Positions 53,995-63,822 are shown, counted from the stretch's first letter. The stretch is 64,000 nt of DNA from Paenibacillus dakarensis (GCF_001373415.1 NZ_CDSE01000025.1:1-64000), one strand, 5' to 3'. Numbers and translations: made by a program. Notes: generated from the sequence alone by a model not told the origin.

Positions 53995-54663
53995 ATGTCC
54001 CAATCTTCACGTTCGACCCAAGAAACGATCAAAATTGTATCCCCCAAAATCCCTAAGGCACCCGAATGTGTTGACATACCTGAGCTTGAGATTCAGGATG
54101 AATCCAGCTTCAATCAGGCTTTACTACAGGATGGACGGCTATCTTATCTGAACGCCAATAAAGTCATGTTCGACCAGACCGTATTTGATCATGTCACGTT
54201 TGAGCATGTTTCACTCCGGCATTTGGAACTGACCGATGTTGTCTTTAATCATTGTGACTTATCGAATGCTGATTTCAGTGAGGCTATTATTCACCGGGTA
54301 CAGTTTAATCACTGCAAAATACTAGGTCTTGATCTCACAGCTGCAACCATCCGTAATGCTTCATTCCATCACTGTACCGGAGATTATGCAACGTTCCGTT
54401 TTTCGAATATGAAGCAGGTATCTTTCCGCTCAACGTCTCTGACCAAATCCGATTTCTATCATACGGACCTCTCGAAGGTGGATTTTGCAGAGACAAATAT
54501 CGACCAGGCACAGTTCTCTGGCACGAAGCTGGCGGGAATTGATCTTAGCAGAGCAGAATTTCATAACCTAGGCTGTACATTAGAGGACCTGCAGGGTTGT
54601 ATTATATCGCCGGCCCAATCAATCCTGTTCACCAAGATATTCGGACTCATCGTGAAGGAGTAA
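53995..54663 (+). CDS. Pentapeptide-repeat protein
   Basis: A 222-residue protein; after ~55 residues of leader, A(D/N)LXX-type repeats run to ~205 (NADFSEAIIHRVQFNHCKIL, KSDFYHTDLSKVDFAET). Such repeats fold as a right-handed quadrilateral beta-helix. Some members protect gyrase, but this cannot be claimed here. It shares a transcription unit with the WYL regulator. Start ATG 53995 with GGAGG. Confidence 0.9.
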   Translation: MSQSSRSTQETIKIVSPKIPKAPECVDIPELEIQDESSFNQALLQDGRLSYLNANKVMFDQTVFDHVTFEHVSLRHLELTDVVFNHCDLSNADFSEAIIHRVQFNHCKILGLDLTAATIRNASFHHCTGDYATFRFSNMKQVSFRSTSLTKSDFYHTDLSKVDFAETNIDQAQFSGTKLAGIDLSRAEFHNLGCTLEDLQGCIISPAQSILFTKIFGLIVKE

Positions 54664-54743
54664 TTTCATTCGAATCATGATTAAGCGAAGCCGACGCCTA
54701 GTATTTAATGAATAAGTTGTTTACATCCCCAAGAAGGAAGCGA

Positions 54744-55496
54744 ATGCTCATGACTATATTTTTCACTATGCTGATGATGGGACTTATCCTTGGATTTGTT
54801 GGTGCCGGCGGCTCCGGATTTATCATCGCTTTGCTCGTAACCTTGTTTCACATTCCAGTCCATACCGCGCTTGGCACCTCGATCGCCGCGATGGTGTTTA
54901 CAATGCTCTCAGGATCAATCAGCCATATGCGGGAAAAGAACACCGTCTTCTCGGTAGGTCTGGCTGTCGGCTTATTCGGAGCCATCGGTGCTTATTCGGG
55001 CAGCTTCGCAGCACGACTTATTCCAGAGGACAAGCTCGTATGGTTTACCGCCATGATGCTCTTTCTCTCCGGGATTCTAATCTGGGCTCGTACCCGAGTG
55101 ACAATCTCCAGTCGTCCTTTACTGACTTCCATCCGATCACCACATTTCTGGTTGATGGCAGCGATCTCGGGACTTATTACGGGCGGTATGTCCGGTGTGT
55201 TCGGCATCGGTTCAACGCCCTTTATTCAGCTCGCCCTTATGATCCTGTTTCATATGCCAATGAGACTGGCTGTGGGCACAACTATGCTTGTCATTATGCC
55301 GATCGCATTATTCGGAGGATTCGGGTATTTCCAAGCTGGTTATATCGACTGGAGCCTCCTTTTACAGGTCGTTGCCGGAACTATGATCGGTTCATATATT
55401 GGTGCCAAATTTACGGCACGAGCTCCAAAAGCATTGCTTCGATTCGCCATGATTGGTACGCCGATTATAGGTAGTATTATTATGATGTTGAGGTAG
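54744..55496 (+). CDS. TauE/SafE family membrane exporter
   Basis: A 250-residue membrane protein with about eight TM segments. I prefer ATG 54744 (AAGGA upstream) over ATG 54708, which has none. Family hallmarks: GFVGAGGSGFIIALL and GLITGGMSGVFGIGSTPFIQLAL, plus GTMIGSYIGAKFTAR. Members export sulfite, sulfonates or related organic anions. It may belong with the thiol-redox and DUF302 genes 3-5 kb upstream in sulfur handling, but is not in their operon. Confidence 0.9.
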   Translation: MLMTIFFTMLMMGLILGFVGAGGSGFIIALLVTLFHIPVHTALGTSIAAMVFTMLSGSISHMREKNTVFSVGLAVGLFGAIGAYSGSFAARLIPEDKLVWFTAMMLFLSGILIWARTRVTISSRPLLTSIRSPHFWLMAAISGLITGGMSGVFGIGSTPFIQLALMILFHMPMRLAVGTTMLVIMPIALFGGFGYFQAGYIDWSLLLQVVAGTMIGSYIGAKFTARAPKALLRFAMIGTPIIGSIIMMLR

Positions 55497-55571
55497 AATG
55501 TCGATTTGCACTCCTGTGGGTTCATCCCAAATGTCTTAGATTTTGAGATTAGCCCCATTTTGCTAATGGGA

Positions 55572-55702
55572 GGCGCTACGGATACGAATCATTCCTCCCA
55601 TCGCTCTTGTGCTCTAATTTCCTGAATGATTCTTGTATATCGTAGAAATTAGAGCACAAAGGCGAACGCTTTCGCTTGTCCGGAAACGCTTCGTCCCCTC
55701 CG
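55572..55702 (-). repeat. Structured intergenic repeat, copy B
   Basis: A 131-nt element read on the minus strand. 5' block: CGGAGGGGACGAAGCG...CAAGCGAAAGCG...CCTTTG. Then a perfect 15-bp stem, TTGTGCTCTAATTTC (55645-55659) with GAAATTAGAGCACAA (55607-55621), enclosing 23 nt. 3' block: GGAGGAATGATTCGTATCCG. Homologous to copy A at 36895. The 250-nt gap 55497-55746 holds no gene; an additional ATTAGC / GCTAAT hairpin follows the element near 55550-55568. Confidence 0.75.
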
Positions 55703-55746
55703 CTGCTTCGAGCATTCCCACTAAAATTTACTTAATGGCAGGTCAA

Positions 55747-56880
55747 TTATTCTTCATAAATCTCTTTTCGGATCGAATAAATATAATTTTCCGAATTGTA
55801 AGCAACCGTTATACTTGGCACTCCCTCTTTTACAAACATATAATGTCCTGGCTTTTTCTTATCAATGGACACCTGGTAATCTTTAATATTTACACCAAGT
55901 ATTTTATCTATAAGAGGAGCAACTGTGTCTTTAACATTTTTAACATCCGTCACTTTTGTGCTTCCATCAGAAGCATTTCTTAAGGATAAATCGCTAATCT
56001 GTACAATTTCACCCCGGCCTAGATCTACATAGACAATGGCATCCTCACCATAATGAAGTTCCAATATTTCATATCCTAGACTGTAGTACTTTGTATAAAA
56101 TGCCTTGGACAGCGTGGGAACCTCACTAGCACCACGCAGTTCTTTCAGCGCTATACTTCCCTCATTATCAACTTCAGCAGATATATCCTGAATATTCTTA
56201 TGCATCCAGATTCGCTTCATATCGCCGTTCTCAAATTCCACGTTCACATCTTCACTTCTAAAGGTTGTATTCACGACATTCTGAGTATCACTCCAAACTC
56301 GATATAAAACTTGTCTTTCTACAGAATAATCAAATGAACCTGAATAACTTAACTGTTGTAACTCCATTTCTGTCTGATCTGCTAATGATGAAACGGAACT
56401 TTTCGGTAATATTGCAATTGAATCCACTTTTGTTACTTTTTTAGATGACTTGTCAATCCATAAACTTGCACGATCTTTCCCCTCACCACTGAAAGACAAT
56501 AATATTTCGTTATTATCTGTTTCCCTGCTATCTACAAATTCCATCGGTTTACCTACCACTTCAAGCATTGCTGTTTTGGCACTATTCCAAATTGCAGGTG
56601 ACACCCCCTCAGAAGATGTTTCCATTAGCATGTTATGAGCTCTGTAGACTAAGTTTGAGTTTAATATATCCGATTTCCATAACCAACTCACTGCTACAAC
56701 GAATAATATGATTGTAATTGAAACACCCCACTGCATATTTTTACGAGAATTATTCGATTTTTTATATCCGGTCATTGATCGTTCGTTCTCTTCTATCTTC
56801 ATCATGATTGCTTGTTTGTGCTTTATAGTAAAGCCATCATTCTCGAACGGACCTTTCTTGGCCCGTCCATACCATTCCAA
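55747..56880 (-). CDS. Single-TM anti-sigma-like protein, apparently lacking its native start
   Basis: The open frame begins at TTG 56880 (EWYGRAKKGPFENDGFT, 377 aa) without a ribosome binding site. Residues ~50-68 form one TM helix. The N-terminal ~45 residues (RAKKGPFENDGFTIKHKQAIMMKIEE) look like the cytoplasmic tail of anti-sigma-type proteins that follow ECF sigma genes in Paenibacillus. The ~300-residue external part is PepSY-like at best. It overlaps a 48-codon remnant of an ECF sigma gene in another frame. The real start may be ATG 56805 or may be lost. Confidence 0.6.
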   Translation of the reverse strand: MEWYGRAKKGPFENDGFTIKHKQAIMMKIEENERSMTGYKKSNNSRKNMQWGVSITIILFVVAVSWLWKSDILNSNLVYRAHNMLMETSSEGVSPAIWNSAKTAMLEVVGKPMEFVDSRETDNNEILLSFSGEGKDRASLWIDKSSKKVTKVDSIAILPKSSVSSLADQTEMELQQLSYSGSFDYSVERQVLYRVWSDTQNVVNTTFRSEDVNVEFENGDMKRIWMHKNIQDISAEVDNEGSIALKELRGASEVPTLSKAFYTKYYSLGYEILELHYGEDAIVYVDLGRGEIVQISDLSLRNASDGSTKVTDVKNVKDTVAPLIDKILGVNIKDYQVSIDKKKPGHYMFVKEGVPSITVAYNSENYIYSIRKEIYEE

Positions 56881-56969
56881 ACATCCATACCATATTGATC
56901 CATTATTGCTTCCAATGATAGGCGATCCATGACTTTCGTATATTGTAAATGACTTAAATCTAGTTCCAA
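56823..56969 (-). pseudogene. Truncated ECF RNA polymerase sigma factor (N-terminal remnant)
   Basis: TTG 56969, 6 nt after AGGTG, opens a 48-codon frame. Residues 1-32 end in LSLEAIMDQYGMDVWN, the region-2.1 start typical of ECF sigma factors (YGxDVWNYAFFLT). The next 16 codons are unrelated and the frame stops at 56823. Sigma regions 2.2 to 4 are missing. The sequence passes into the anti-sigma-like frame at an AATGGTATGG stretch. Confidence 0.7.
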
Positions 56970-57043
56970 TTTATTCACCTCAAACAATAAGACTCATTTT
57001 ACGAATGTCTGGTTCCCAACTTATCAAAAATAATTATGACACT

Positions 57044-57086
57044 AAAAAACCGCTAATATGAATTAAAGTATCCATCTTTTAGCGGC
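57044..57086 (-). terminator. Terminator after the 67-residue acidic protein gene
   Basis: Stem CCGCTAA / TTAGCGG with a ~22-nt loop and a T6 run on the minus strand. Confidence 0.8.
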
Positions 57087-57115
57087 TACAAATATTGATT
57101 GATAATCACTTTATA

Positions 57116-57319
57116 CTATTGTTTATCCATATCGCTTATTGAGTCAACTATTGTGTCTTCCTGATCTTCAAACACATTGGGCCTCGGAACATTCGTAATT
57201 CCTTCGGATTGTTCCACCCAATGTTCAATGTTCCGGTATAATTCAGCATACGATTGTTCAAGTGTCTCTTCCGAAATATGTTCTGCATTGACGAGATGAT
57301 CCGGCTCCTGCTGATCCAT
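57116..57319 (-). CDS. Small acidic hypothetical protein
   Basis: A 67-residue strongly acidic protein (MDQQEPDHLVNAEHISEETLEQ...) with AGGAGGG before its ATG. It has no membrane segment or recognised domain. Monocistronic, with its own terminator. Confidence 0.7.
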   Translation of the reverse strand: MDQQEPDHLVNAEHISEETLEQSYAELYRNIEHWVEQSEGITNVPRPNVFEDQEDTIVDSISDMDKQ

Positions 57320-57438
57320 AAACTTCCCTCCTGCTCCTGTTCGTTACTTGCATGTACAGCGCTGCTTTTGCCTCATTAATATTGTGAAGGACTTCTCATT
57401 TTATTCTCATCCTGCACCCTGACCATCTTTTCAATCAT

Positions 57439-57474
57439 AAAAAAAGAAAGCCGGCACCATTCATGCCAGCTTCC
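57439..57474 (-). terminator. Terminator of the amino-acid ABC operon
   Basis: GAAAGCCGGCA / TGCCAGCTTCC with a 7-nt loop, followed by T7 on the minus strand. Confidence 0.88.
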
Positions 57475-57487
57475 CTCTCTCTAAGTC

Positions 57488-58234
57488 TTATTGCTGCGCC
57501 CGGTTTAAAAAGGCTCTTGTCCGCTCCACTTTTGGATGATTAAATATTTGTTCCGGCGTACCGGACTCCACCACTTCACCATTATCCATAAAAATAACAC
57601 GGTCAGCCACATCTCTCGCGAAGCTCATCTCATGGGTTACGATCACCATGGTCATATGCTCCTCGGCAATCTTTTTTATCACCTGGAGTACTTCGCCAGT
57701 AAGCTCAGGATCCAGTGCAGAGGTAGGCTCGTCAAACAGCATAATATCCGGGTTCATCATTAAAGCTCTGGCTATAGCCACACGCTGCTTTTGGCCGCCT
57801 GACAGATTGGCAGGATAAACGGCGGCCTTATCTGTAAGCCCCACCTTCCTTAGCAGCTCTGAACTCTTTTTATGAACCTGTTCTTCGGATTCCTTTTTCA
57901 CCTGTCTGGGGGCAAGCTCAAGATTCTTCTCAACGCTCAAATGCGGAAAAAGATTAAAATGCTGAAATACCATTCCCATACGGGAAGTGATTTTCTTTAA
58001 CTGCTTGCTGTCTGCATACACCCCATCATGAACAAGGTATTCATCCTGAACACGAATTGAGCCGCCATTAACCTCTTCCAGATGGACAAGACTCCGCAGC
58101 ATGGTGCTTTTCCCCGAGCCGGAAGGCCCGATGACTGCAACAACCTCACCTTTATTGACTTCAAAGGACACATTTTTTAAAACGTTCAAATCGCCAAATG
58201 ATTTTTGTATATTAGAAACTTCGATAATAGCCAT
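57488..58234 (-). CDS. Polar amino acid ABC transporter ATP-binding protein
   Basis: A 248-residue ATPase of the GlnQ/TcyC type. Walker A is GPSGSGKST (36-44), followed by the Q-loop [14 protein letters not shown], signature [15 protein letters not shown], Walker [13 protein letters not shown] and switch His in VTHEMSF. It energises import with the permease gene directly upstream (14-nt gap). Substrate presumed polar or sulfur amino acid; the sequence does not decide. Confidence 0.95.
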   Translation of the reverse strand: MAIIEVSNIQKSFGDLNVLKNVSFEVNKGEVVAVIGPSGSGKSTMLRSLVHLEEVNGGSIRVQDEYLVHDGVYADSKQLKKITSRMGMVFQHFNLFPHLSVEKNLELAPRQVKKESEEQVHKKSSELLRKVGLTDKAAVYPANLSGGQKQRVAIARALMMNPDIMLFDEPTSALDPELTGEVLQVIKKIAEEHMTMVIVTHEMSFARDVADRVIFMDNGEVVESGTPEQIFNHPKVERTRAFLNRAQQ

Positions 58235-58248
58235 TGCTGTACAGTCCT

Positions 58249-58908
58249 TTATTCGAATTTGAACCTGCGTTCAAGATACTTAAATAATAATGTTAATACT
58301 AACGTCATAAGCAAATAGATAACACCCGCAACAACGAATGGCAGCAGCCTAGAATCCCGGTTTACAGCGGTTTGAGCAAAATGTAGTAACTCAGGAACTG
58401 CAACTGCATACAGCAGTGCTGTATCTTTCACCAAGGTTATTGACTCATTCGATACGGCTGGAAGAGCCACTCGAAACATTTGCGGTAAAATAATGCGAGA
58501 CGTTGTCTGCCAGCGGCTGAGCCCGAGCACCTGTGATGCTTCATACTGGCCTTTATCTATTGCAAGCAATCCACCTCGGAATATTTCAGCAAAATAAGCA
58601 GCATAATTCAATACAAATGCCAGACTGGCCGCTACAAACCGGTCCATAACCAAGTATTCACCAATAACAGGCAGAATCGGCAGCCCATAAACGAAAAACA
58701 GCAGCTGCAGTAAAAGCGGTGTTCCCCGCATCACATAAATGAATGCATTTGCTAACCATACCAATGGTTTAATTGCACTCTTCACTAGTAAAGTAAGCCC
58801 AAAGCCGAGTGGAATGGAAGCCACAATCGCGATCAGAAACAATAGTATCGTTTTTTGTGCTCCCTCCAATATCGGGATCGTGATGTCTATCAGATAATTT
58901 ATGTCCAT
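58249..58908 (-). CDS. Polar amino acid ABC transporter permease
   Basis: A 219-residue HisM/GlnP-type permease from ATG 58908 (GGGAG upstream). About five TM helices; EAA loop [21 protein letters not shown]. Located between the binding-protein and ATPase genes in one operon. A single permease gene implies a homodimeric pore. Confidence 0.94.
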   Translation of the reverse strand: MDINYLIDITIPILEGAQKTILLFLIAIVASIPLGFGLTLLVKSAIKPLVWLANAFIYVMRGTPLLLQLLFFVYGLPILPVIGEYLVMDRFVAASLAFVLNYAAYFAEIFRGGLLAIDKGQYEASQVLGLSRWQTTSRIILPQMFRVALPAVSNESITLVKDTALLYAVAVPELLHFAQTAVNRDSRLLPFVVAGVIYLLMTLVLTLLFKYLERRFKFE

Positions 58909-58952
58909 AATTTCTAACTCCCATTTTAAAAACATGTTGTACGTATACTATT

Positions 58953-59729
58953 CTATTTCAGAACCTTATCTTCTCCGAACCATTTCTCGGATATTTTAGC
59001 AGCTGTTCCGTCTGCATTGAGAGCATCCAAAGCGGTCTGAAGCTCTTTCAGAAGATCCTCTCTTCCTTTCTTGACTCCGATTCCATACTCCTCTGGAGCA
59101 ATGGATTCCTCCAGCAGTGCAAAGGTTCCTTCTTCTTTCGACATATAATATTTGATTACAACCTCATCAATAATAACAGCGTCAAGACGGCCACTCTTCA
59201 AGTCACTTAGCGCAAGTACATTATCCGGGAATTCGGAAACACTCTTGATTTGCGATTTAATCTTATGACCATCGAGTGCGTCAGAAGCAGATGATAAACT
59301 TTGGAGACCTACATTTTTACCTGCGAGGTCCTGAATGTTCTTGATATCCGAGCTTGCAAGCACGGCAACCACCTGACTATTCTTTAAGTACGGCTTTGTA
59401 AATAAAACCTTTCCTTTACGTTCCTCCGTGATGGTATATCCATTCCAGATCAGGTCGATCCGGCCGCTGCTTAATTCAGACTCCTTCGCCTTCCAATCGA
59501 TAGGTTGAAATTTCACTTTATAACCCATCTTCTCAACCGCAGCCCGGGCATAATCAATATCAAAACCGACGATTTCATTCTTCTCGTCACGGAAACCCAT
59601 CGGTGCAAACTTATCATCAATACCAACAATCAGCTCTTTATCGCCGCCAGCTGATGTGTTAGAGCCGGAGCATCCGACCACGCTTAACAGCAGAATTGCA
59701 CTGATTACAACCAACAATGTCTTTTTCAT
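58953..59729 (-). CDS. Amino acid ABC transporter substrate-binding lipoprotein
   Basis: I start at ATG 59729 (MKKTLLVVISAILLLSVVGC, 258 aa) after GGGGG. The lipobox SVVGC gives Cys20. The SBP_bac_3 core follows: LIVGIDDKFAPMGFRDEKNEIVGFDIDYARAA and FQPIDWKAKESELSSGRIDLIWNGYTIT (given by pattern). The Arg of SxxRxxD needed for the alpha-carboxylate sits in the form LTDER-like TITEERKGK. First gene of the three-gene importer. Confidence 0.94.
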   Translation of the reverse strand: MKKTLLVVISAILLLSVVGCSGSNTSAGGDKELIVGIDDKFAPMGFRDEKNEIVGFDIDYARAAVEKMGYKVKFQPIDWKAKESELSSGRIDLIWNGYTITEERKGKVLFTKPYLKNSQVVAVLASSDIKNIQDLAGKNVGLQSLSSASDALDGHKIKSQIKSVSEFPDNVLALSDLKSGRLDAVIIDEVVIKYYMSKEEGTFALLEESIAPEEYGIGVKKGREDLLKELQTALDALNADGTAAKISEKWFGEDKVLK

Positions 59730-59978
59730 TATACTGCCCCCTAAGATGCTTGACCGGATTCTAATATCCCGGTTCTTCACAAACGCTTTAGTGCGTTATC
59801 AGGACTCAATGATACCATATTAGATGACAGAAGTCGACGCATTACGACATGATGAAATGAAATGTCAAAAAATTTTCATACATTTCAAAACACCAGTTAA
59901 GTTATTTTTCGGCTAACAAGGAAATAATAAAAATCATCTGTATCAACAACTTACCATAGAAGAAAGGTGAAAGATTAT

Positions 59979-60725
59979 ATGAGGCGAAAGAATAAATGGA
60001 CCTATGGAAGGCTGTATATCCTCACTTTAACTCTGATATTCTCTATGCCATTCCACGGAATATCACAGGCAGAAGGATCAACTGCAGAGTTCGATCATAG
60101 TTATAAACATATCTCCAAGAATAGAATCAGTATGCTGAAAGATCTTGCCGTCTTCCTTAAGCTCGAGGTCCACACCTTGCATGAAAGACTGCAGAAAGAA
60201 TCCCTTGCAGAAATTGCTGCACAGCAAGGCATCGAACGTGCAGTCCTTAAAGATAAAGTGGTTGAGCTCCTGCAATCACGGGCAGCATCAAAGCCGTCGC
60301 CACTTGGGGTACCGATGGACTTCTCGGCAGCAGCGGACAAGCTAATCGATCAAAAAGGCGGATGGCATCACGGGGGTAACCATCGCCGTGGACGCCTCAT
60401 GAAGATCGAGGAATTAGCTAAACTTCTGAAAGTGACCCCGGAGAAGCTTAAAGAATCACTTCATTCCGGTAAATCGCTTGCCAGTATAGCTGAAGAGAAC
60501 GGAGTCTCTGTGCAGACTGTTATCGATCAGCAGGTTCAAGCTGTCACTGAACAGCTGGATCGACAGCTGGCAGAAGGAAAGCTTTCAAAGGGACAGTATG
60601 AAGAGCGTAAAGCTAAGATAAGAGGTTTTGTTACTGATTTTGTATATGGTCGCAATTTTAAGCAAAATGAGAGCCATTTCAAACATCACAGTACTTCGAT
60701 CAAACAGACGAAACAGCCAAATTAG
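59979..60725 (+). CDS. Exported protein with two helical repeat domains, unknown function
   Basis: A 248-residue protein from ATG 59979 (AAAGGTG ~9 nt upstream; the GTG at 59967 is less likely). A signal peptide covers ~1-33. Two related segments follow: LAVFLKLEVHTLHERLQKES and LAKLLKVTPEKLKESLHSGK, each continuing with (A)xIAxxxG(I/V)xxxxxxDxxV, then a charged C-terminal helix. Similar repeats occur in secreted Bacillota proteins of unknown role. Confidence 0.72.
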   Translation: MRRKNKWTYGRLYILTLTLIFSMPFHGISQAEGSTAEFDHSYKHISKNRISMLKDLAVFLKLEVHTLHERLQKESLAEIAAQQGIERAVLKDKVVELLQSRAASKPSPLGVPMDFSAAADKLIDQKGGWHHGGNHRRGRLMKIEELAKLLKVTPEKLKESLHSGKSLASIAEENGVSVQTVIDQQVQAVTEQLDRQLAEGKLSKGQYEERKAKIRGFVTDFVYGRNFKQNESHFKHHSTSIKQTKQPN

Positions 60726-60751
60726 TTATATGCGGCAGATCAGCATAATAA

Positions 60752-60782
60752 AGAGACGGCTTGCGTCATGCAAGCCGTCTAC
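60752..60782. terminator. Terminator between convergent genes
   Basis: Perfect 11-bp stem AGACGGCTTGC / GCAAGCCGTCT with a 5-nt loop. The T-rich side is on the minus strand. Confidence 0.85.
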
Positions 60783-60821
60783 TTCATTGATACCATATGC
60801 AGATTTTCAACTCCCACATCA

Positions 60822-61340
60822 TTATGGAGTATACTGCTGAACAATTTTCACGACCGTACCATCTTCAACAGTCACATGATAAGGGAACCACTTCATGTCG
60901 ATAATATCCTTCTTATTATAAACCGCAATAAACTTTTTCAGGCTTACAGCCTGATTCCACTGAATCTGAGCGTCTTCTGCACGCCCCGTATGATCATACA
61001 ATTGAAGCTGAACTACAGCATCGTCCGCTACATCCAGAATAACTTGTTCCTCTTTGTCATTTATAATATAGTATCCATCCGGTGCCTCTGTCATCTCAGG
61101 GTCTTGTTCACGTTCACGAAAAATTTCATTTGCCTCTTCACCTTCATACCATTGAATCGGATCCACGTTTAGATAAACCTTACCATTCTTCACTTCGATG
61201 GAATTTATGAATACAGCTTCTTGATTAGCAGTTTTCACCACCGGCGTATATTCTTCGTTACTAGAGGCTGCCCCTACGGTTGTCATCATCATAAATACCA
61301 GTAACATCAATGCTGTCAATTTCCATCCTGATTTTCTCAT
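60822..61340 (-). CDS. Exported hypothetical protein
   Basis: A 172-residue protein with a signal peptide (1-25, MRKSGWKLTALMLLVFMMMTT...). The mature part is acidic, with beta-rich blocks (VYLNVDPIQWYEGEEANEIF, GYYIINDKEEQVILDVADDAVVQL). No domain recognised. Strong AAGGGAG before the ATG. Confidence 0.72.
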   Translation of the reverse strand: MRKSGWKLTALMLLVFMMMTTVGAASSNEEYTPVVKTANQEAVFINSIEVKNGKVYLNVDPIQWYEGEEANEIFREREQDPEMTEAPDGYYIINDKEEQVILDVADDAVVQLQLYDHTGRAEDAQIQWNQAVSLKKFIAVYNKKDIIDMKWFPYHVTVEDGTVVKIVQQYTP

Positions 61341-61547
61341 CGTTACAACTCTCCCTTATGTATTAAATGGAGAACGGATATCTATATGATCATTACCCGC
61401 TTATCTGGAAGTTTAAACCATATTGTTACACATTCATCACATTTTCATGAAGTTTTTTTCTATATTTGTATTATACGAAGGAAGAGTTTAAAAAGGGTTT
61501 CAAATCGTCTTCATAAGATTACAATATCTCAATCTTCAGGATGCAAA

Positions 61548-61586
61548 TAACCCGCTTATTACACATAATGTGTAACAAACGGGTTA
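61548..61586 (-). terminator. Terminator of the pyrophosphatase gene
   Basis: Outer AACCCG / CGGGTT and inner TTACACAT / ATGTGTAA arms, just after the ppaC stop codon. Confidence 0.8.
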
Positions 61587-61601
61587 ATGAAATTTAATTC
61601 T

Positions 61602-62531
61602 TTATTTATTGAAAGCTTCTGTCAATACAGGAACGATCTGCGATTTGCGGGATACCACTCCCTTGAGGAATGCCTGGTTATTATTCAGCGAAACATTATA
61701 TGCTTTCTCCACTGCTTGAGTCTGCTCTCCAAGTGCAAGTGCAATGGAATCATTGTTCAGAATATCCGTTACTACAAACACAAACAGGTCGAGCTTCTTC
61801 TCTGCAATAATGGAGGAAATAGCTTGTTCCAGCTCAGCTTGACGGGAAAGAACGTCGTTCGTATCCACAGCGTTCACCTGAGCAATTTCAACCTTAGCTC
61901 CGCCCATCTGAAATTCCTTGGCATCCAGGGAAATCAGCTGCTCAATTGTTTTATCACTTAGATCTGCCCCGGCTTTAAGCATCTCCAGTCCGTAAGCATC
62001 TGCATCAACTCCTGCAATTGCTGCCAATTCACGGGCTGCAGCAACATCTTCTTCGGTGCAGGTAGGTGATTTAAAGAGCAGGGAATCGGAAATAATTGCT
62101 GACAGCATCAAGCCTGCAATTTCCTTCCGGATCGCTACACCTTTCTCCTTATAGATCTTGTTAAGGATTGTAGCGGTGCATCCTACAGGTTCTGCACGAT
62201 AGTATAATGGATGGCTTGTCTCAAAATTAGCGATACGGTGATGGTCGATCACTTCAACCACCCGAACCTGTTCGATATCACTAGCGCTCTGCTGACGCTC
62301 GTTATGGTCAACCAGAATAACATCCTTCGTTTCATTAGCTACAGTCTCTACATAGCGTGGAGCCTCAACCTTGAAATAATCAAGTGCGAAACGGGTCTCC
62401 CCGTTGATATCTCCCAAGCGAACTGCCTCAGCTTGAAGACCAAGTTCTTTTTTCAGCTCAGCGTATGCAATAGCAGAACAGATTGTATCCGTATCCGGAT
62501 TTTTGTGTCCAAAGATCAATGTTTTTTCCAT
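61602..62531 (-). CDS. ppaC: Manganese-dependent inorganic pyrophosphatase
   Basis: A 309-residue DHH-family (type II) pyrophosphatase. Metal-site motifs: [29 protein letters not shown] and VEVIDHHRI (DHH), then EPVGCTATI; the DHHA2 C-terminal domain ends [14 protein letters not shown]. It removes pyrophosphate from biosynthetic reactions. ATG 62531 has GGAGGG. Monocistronic, housekeeping. Confidence 0.97.
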   Translation of the reverse strand: MEKTLIFGHKNPDTDTICSAIAYAELKKELGLQAEAVRLGDINGETRFALDYFKVEAPRYVETVANETKDVILVDHNERQQSASDIEQVRVVEVIDHHRIANFETSHPLYYRAEPVGCTATILNKIYKEKGVAIRKEIAGLMLSAIISDSLLFKSPTCTEEDVAAARELAAIAGVDADAYGLEMLKAGADLSDKTIEQLISLDAKEFQMGGAKVEIAQVNAVDTNDVLSRQAELEQAISSIIAEKKLDLFVFVVTDILNNDSIALALGEQTQAVEKAYNVSLNNNQAFLKGVVSRKSQIVPVLTEAFNK

Positions 62532-62742
62532 TAAAAATACCCTCCGACCAATTATTATCTATATTTCTTGAGAACCTTCTGCAGGTATAATCTTAACTAA
62601 TTATATCGTTAAATTCTACTCATTCCAAATCCATTCCACTAATAAGGTCATTAATGAATAAACTTTGATTAATGACAAAGAGGATCATTCATAAGAATAT
62701 ACTGATATAAACCAACCAAAAAATCTAAAAATAATTATAAAT

Positions 62743-62777
62743 AAAGGGAGACCATGTTTCATAACATATCTCCCTTT
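62743..62777 (-). terminator. Terminator of the murB-like gene
   Basis: AAAGGGAGA / TCTCCCTTT with a 17-nt loop, 14 nt after the stop codon. The rest of 62532-62790 shows nothing else. Confidence 0.75.
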
Positions 62778-62790
62778 ACTCCTTTGTTAG

Positions 62791-63822
62791 TTAAACAATC
62801 ACAATTTCAGGCTCAGGTACAAAGCCAAATTTACGATCGATCGCTTCCATAATCACGTCCATAAGGTACCTAATGTCTGCAGCAGTGGCATGATTCTGAT
62901 TCAAAATCATATTTCCATGATGCGGAGATATAATAGCTCCACCATGTTCAGTTCCTTTTAAATTCAATTGATCGACAAGCGAACCGATAGGGACTCCAAA
63001 ATCGTAATTATTTTTAAATACAGAGCCGCATGATGGATAATCAAAATGCTTTTTGCTCGTTCGGTATTTAATAATATCAAGCATTGCTTCAGGTGTTGGA
63101 AATCCCTTCCCTGCCAGAGCATGCACTTCACCAAGGAAGAACGAGAAGAAATGCGGTAAAGAAGATGGATGACTTCCTCTTGCTTTCCATTCAGGGATCA
63201 AAGAATTAATATAACGAATCTGCTCCTCAGAATGAACCGGGATGTTCAGGTCCGCACCAACAACCATCCATGGATGCTTCTGGAAGATTGACTTCTTATA
63301 AGCAAATTCACATTCTGCTGCCGGAATGGATTGAACAGATAAAGACGATGACGCTGTATCGATATAATATACCGTATCAATGATGTCGCAGATTTGTCTG
63401 TGATTATATTTCGCATTCATATAAATTCCGGCTCCCAGGCATCCGGGTAGCAAGAATGTGAAATCATGATCATCTATGCCTCCACTTAATCCAAGCAATG
63501 AAAGCATGGACATCGGTGTTCCGGAAGAAACGAACCATTTGCCTTGATCTGCGTTTAGTTGTGTTAACTTCTTCAGTGAAATAAATACCGTATCTGGATC
63601 GGGCTGATCAGGAAATAATATATTAGAGCCCATGCCAAATGTATACCAGGAGAGTCCTTTGGCCAGGCAATCTTGATAGATAGCGGTTAGATCTTCTACT
63701 GTTTCTGGCAGCGCCGTGTAACTAGCTGCTCCTCCAATGCCATATGTAGAGTAGCTAGACAACGGTATGTCTCGTAAGCATAACCGCTCTATAGCGGATG
63801 TATGTAAGCTCATCGGTGTCAT
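62791..63822 (-). CDS. murB: UDP-N-acetylenolpyruvoylglucosamine reductase
   Basis: A 343-residue FAD-dependent reductase of peptidoglycan synthesis. FAD-domain motifs: STYGIGG, FGMGSNIL and LPGCLGAGIYMNAKYN; C-terminal YPSCGSVFKN (catalytic Ser region) and VPEPEIVIV (catalytic Glu). Longer and more divergent than B. subtilis MurB, closer to the E. coli-like type I form. It stands outside any mur cluster, so it may be a second copy. ATG 63822 has GAGGAG. Confidence 0.88.
   Translation of the reverse strand: MTPMSLHTSAIERLCLRDIPLSSYSTYGIGGAASYTALPETVEDLTAIYQDCLAKGLSWYTFGMGSNILFPDQPDPDTVFISLKKLTQLNADQGKWFVSSGTPMSMLSLLGLSGGIDDHDFTFLLPGCLGAGIYMNAKYNHRQICDIIDTVYYIDTASSSLSVQSIPAAECEFAYKKSIFQKHPWMVVGADLNIPVHSEEQIRYINSLIPEWKARGSHPSSLPHFFSFFLGEVHALAGKGFPTPEAMLDIIKYRTSKKHFDYPSCGSVFKNNYDFGVPIGSLVDQLNLKGTEHGGAIISPHHGNMILNQNHATAADIRYLMDVIMEAIDRKFGFVPEPEIVIV

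Noticed and set aside
59730-59978. Riboswitch or T-box before the amino-acid ABC operon
   Set aside because: Only a small AACGC / GCGTT hairpin is visible; none of the S-box, T-box or lysine-riboswitch motifs are present.
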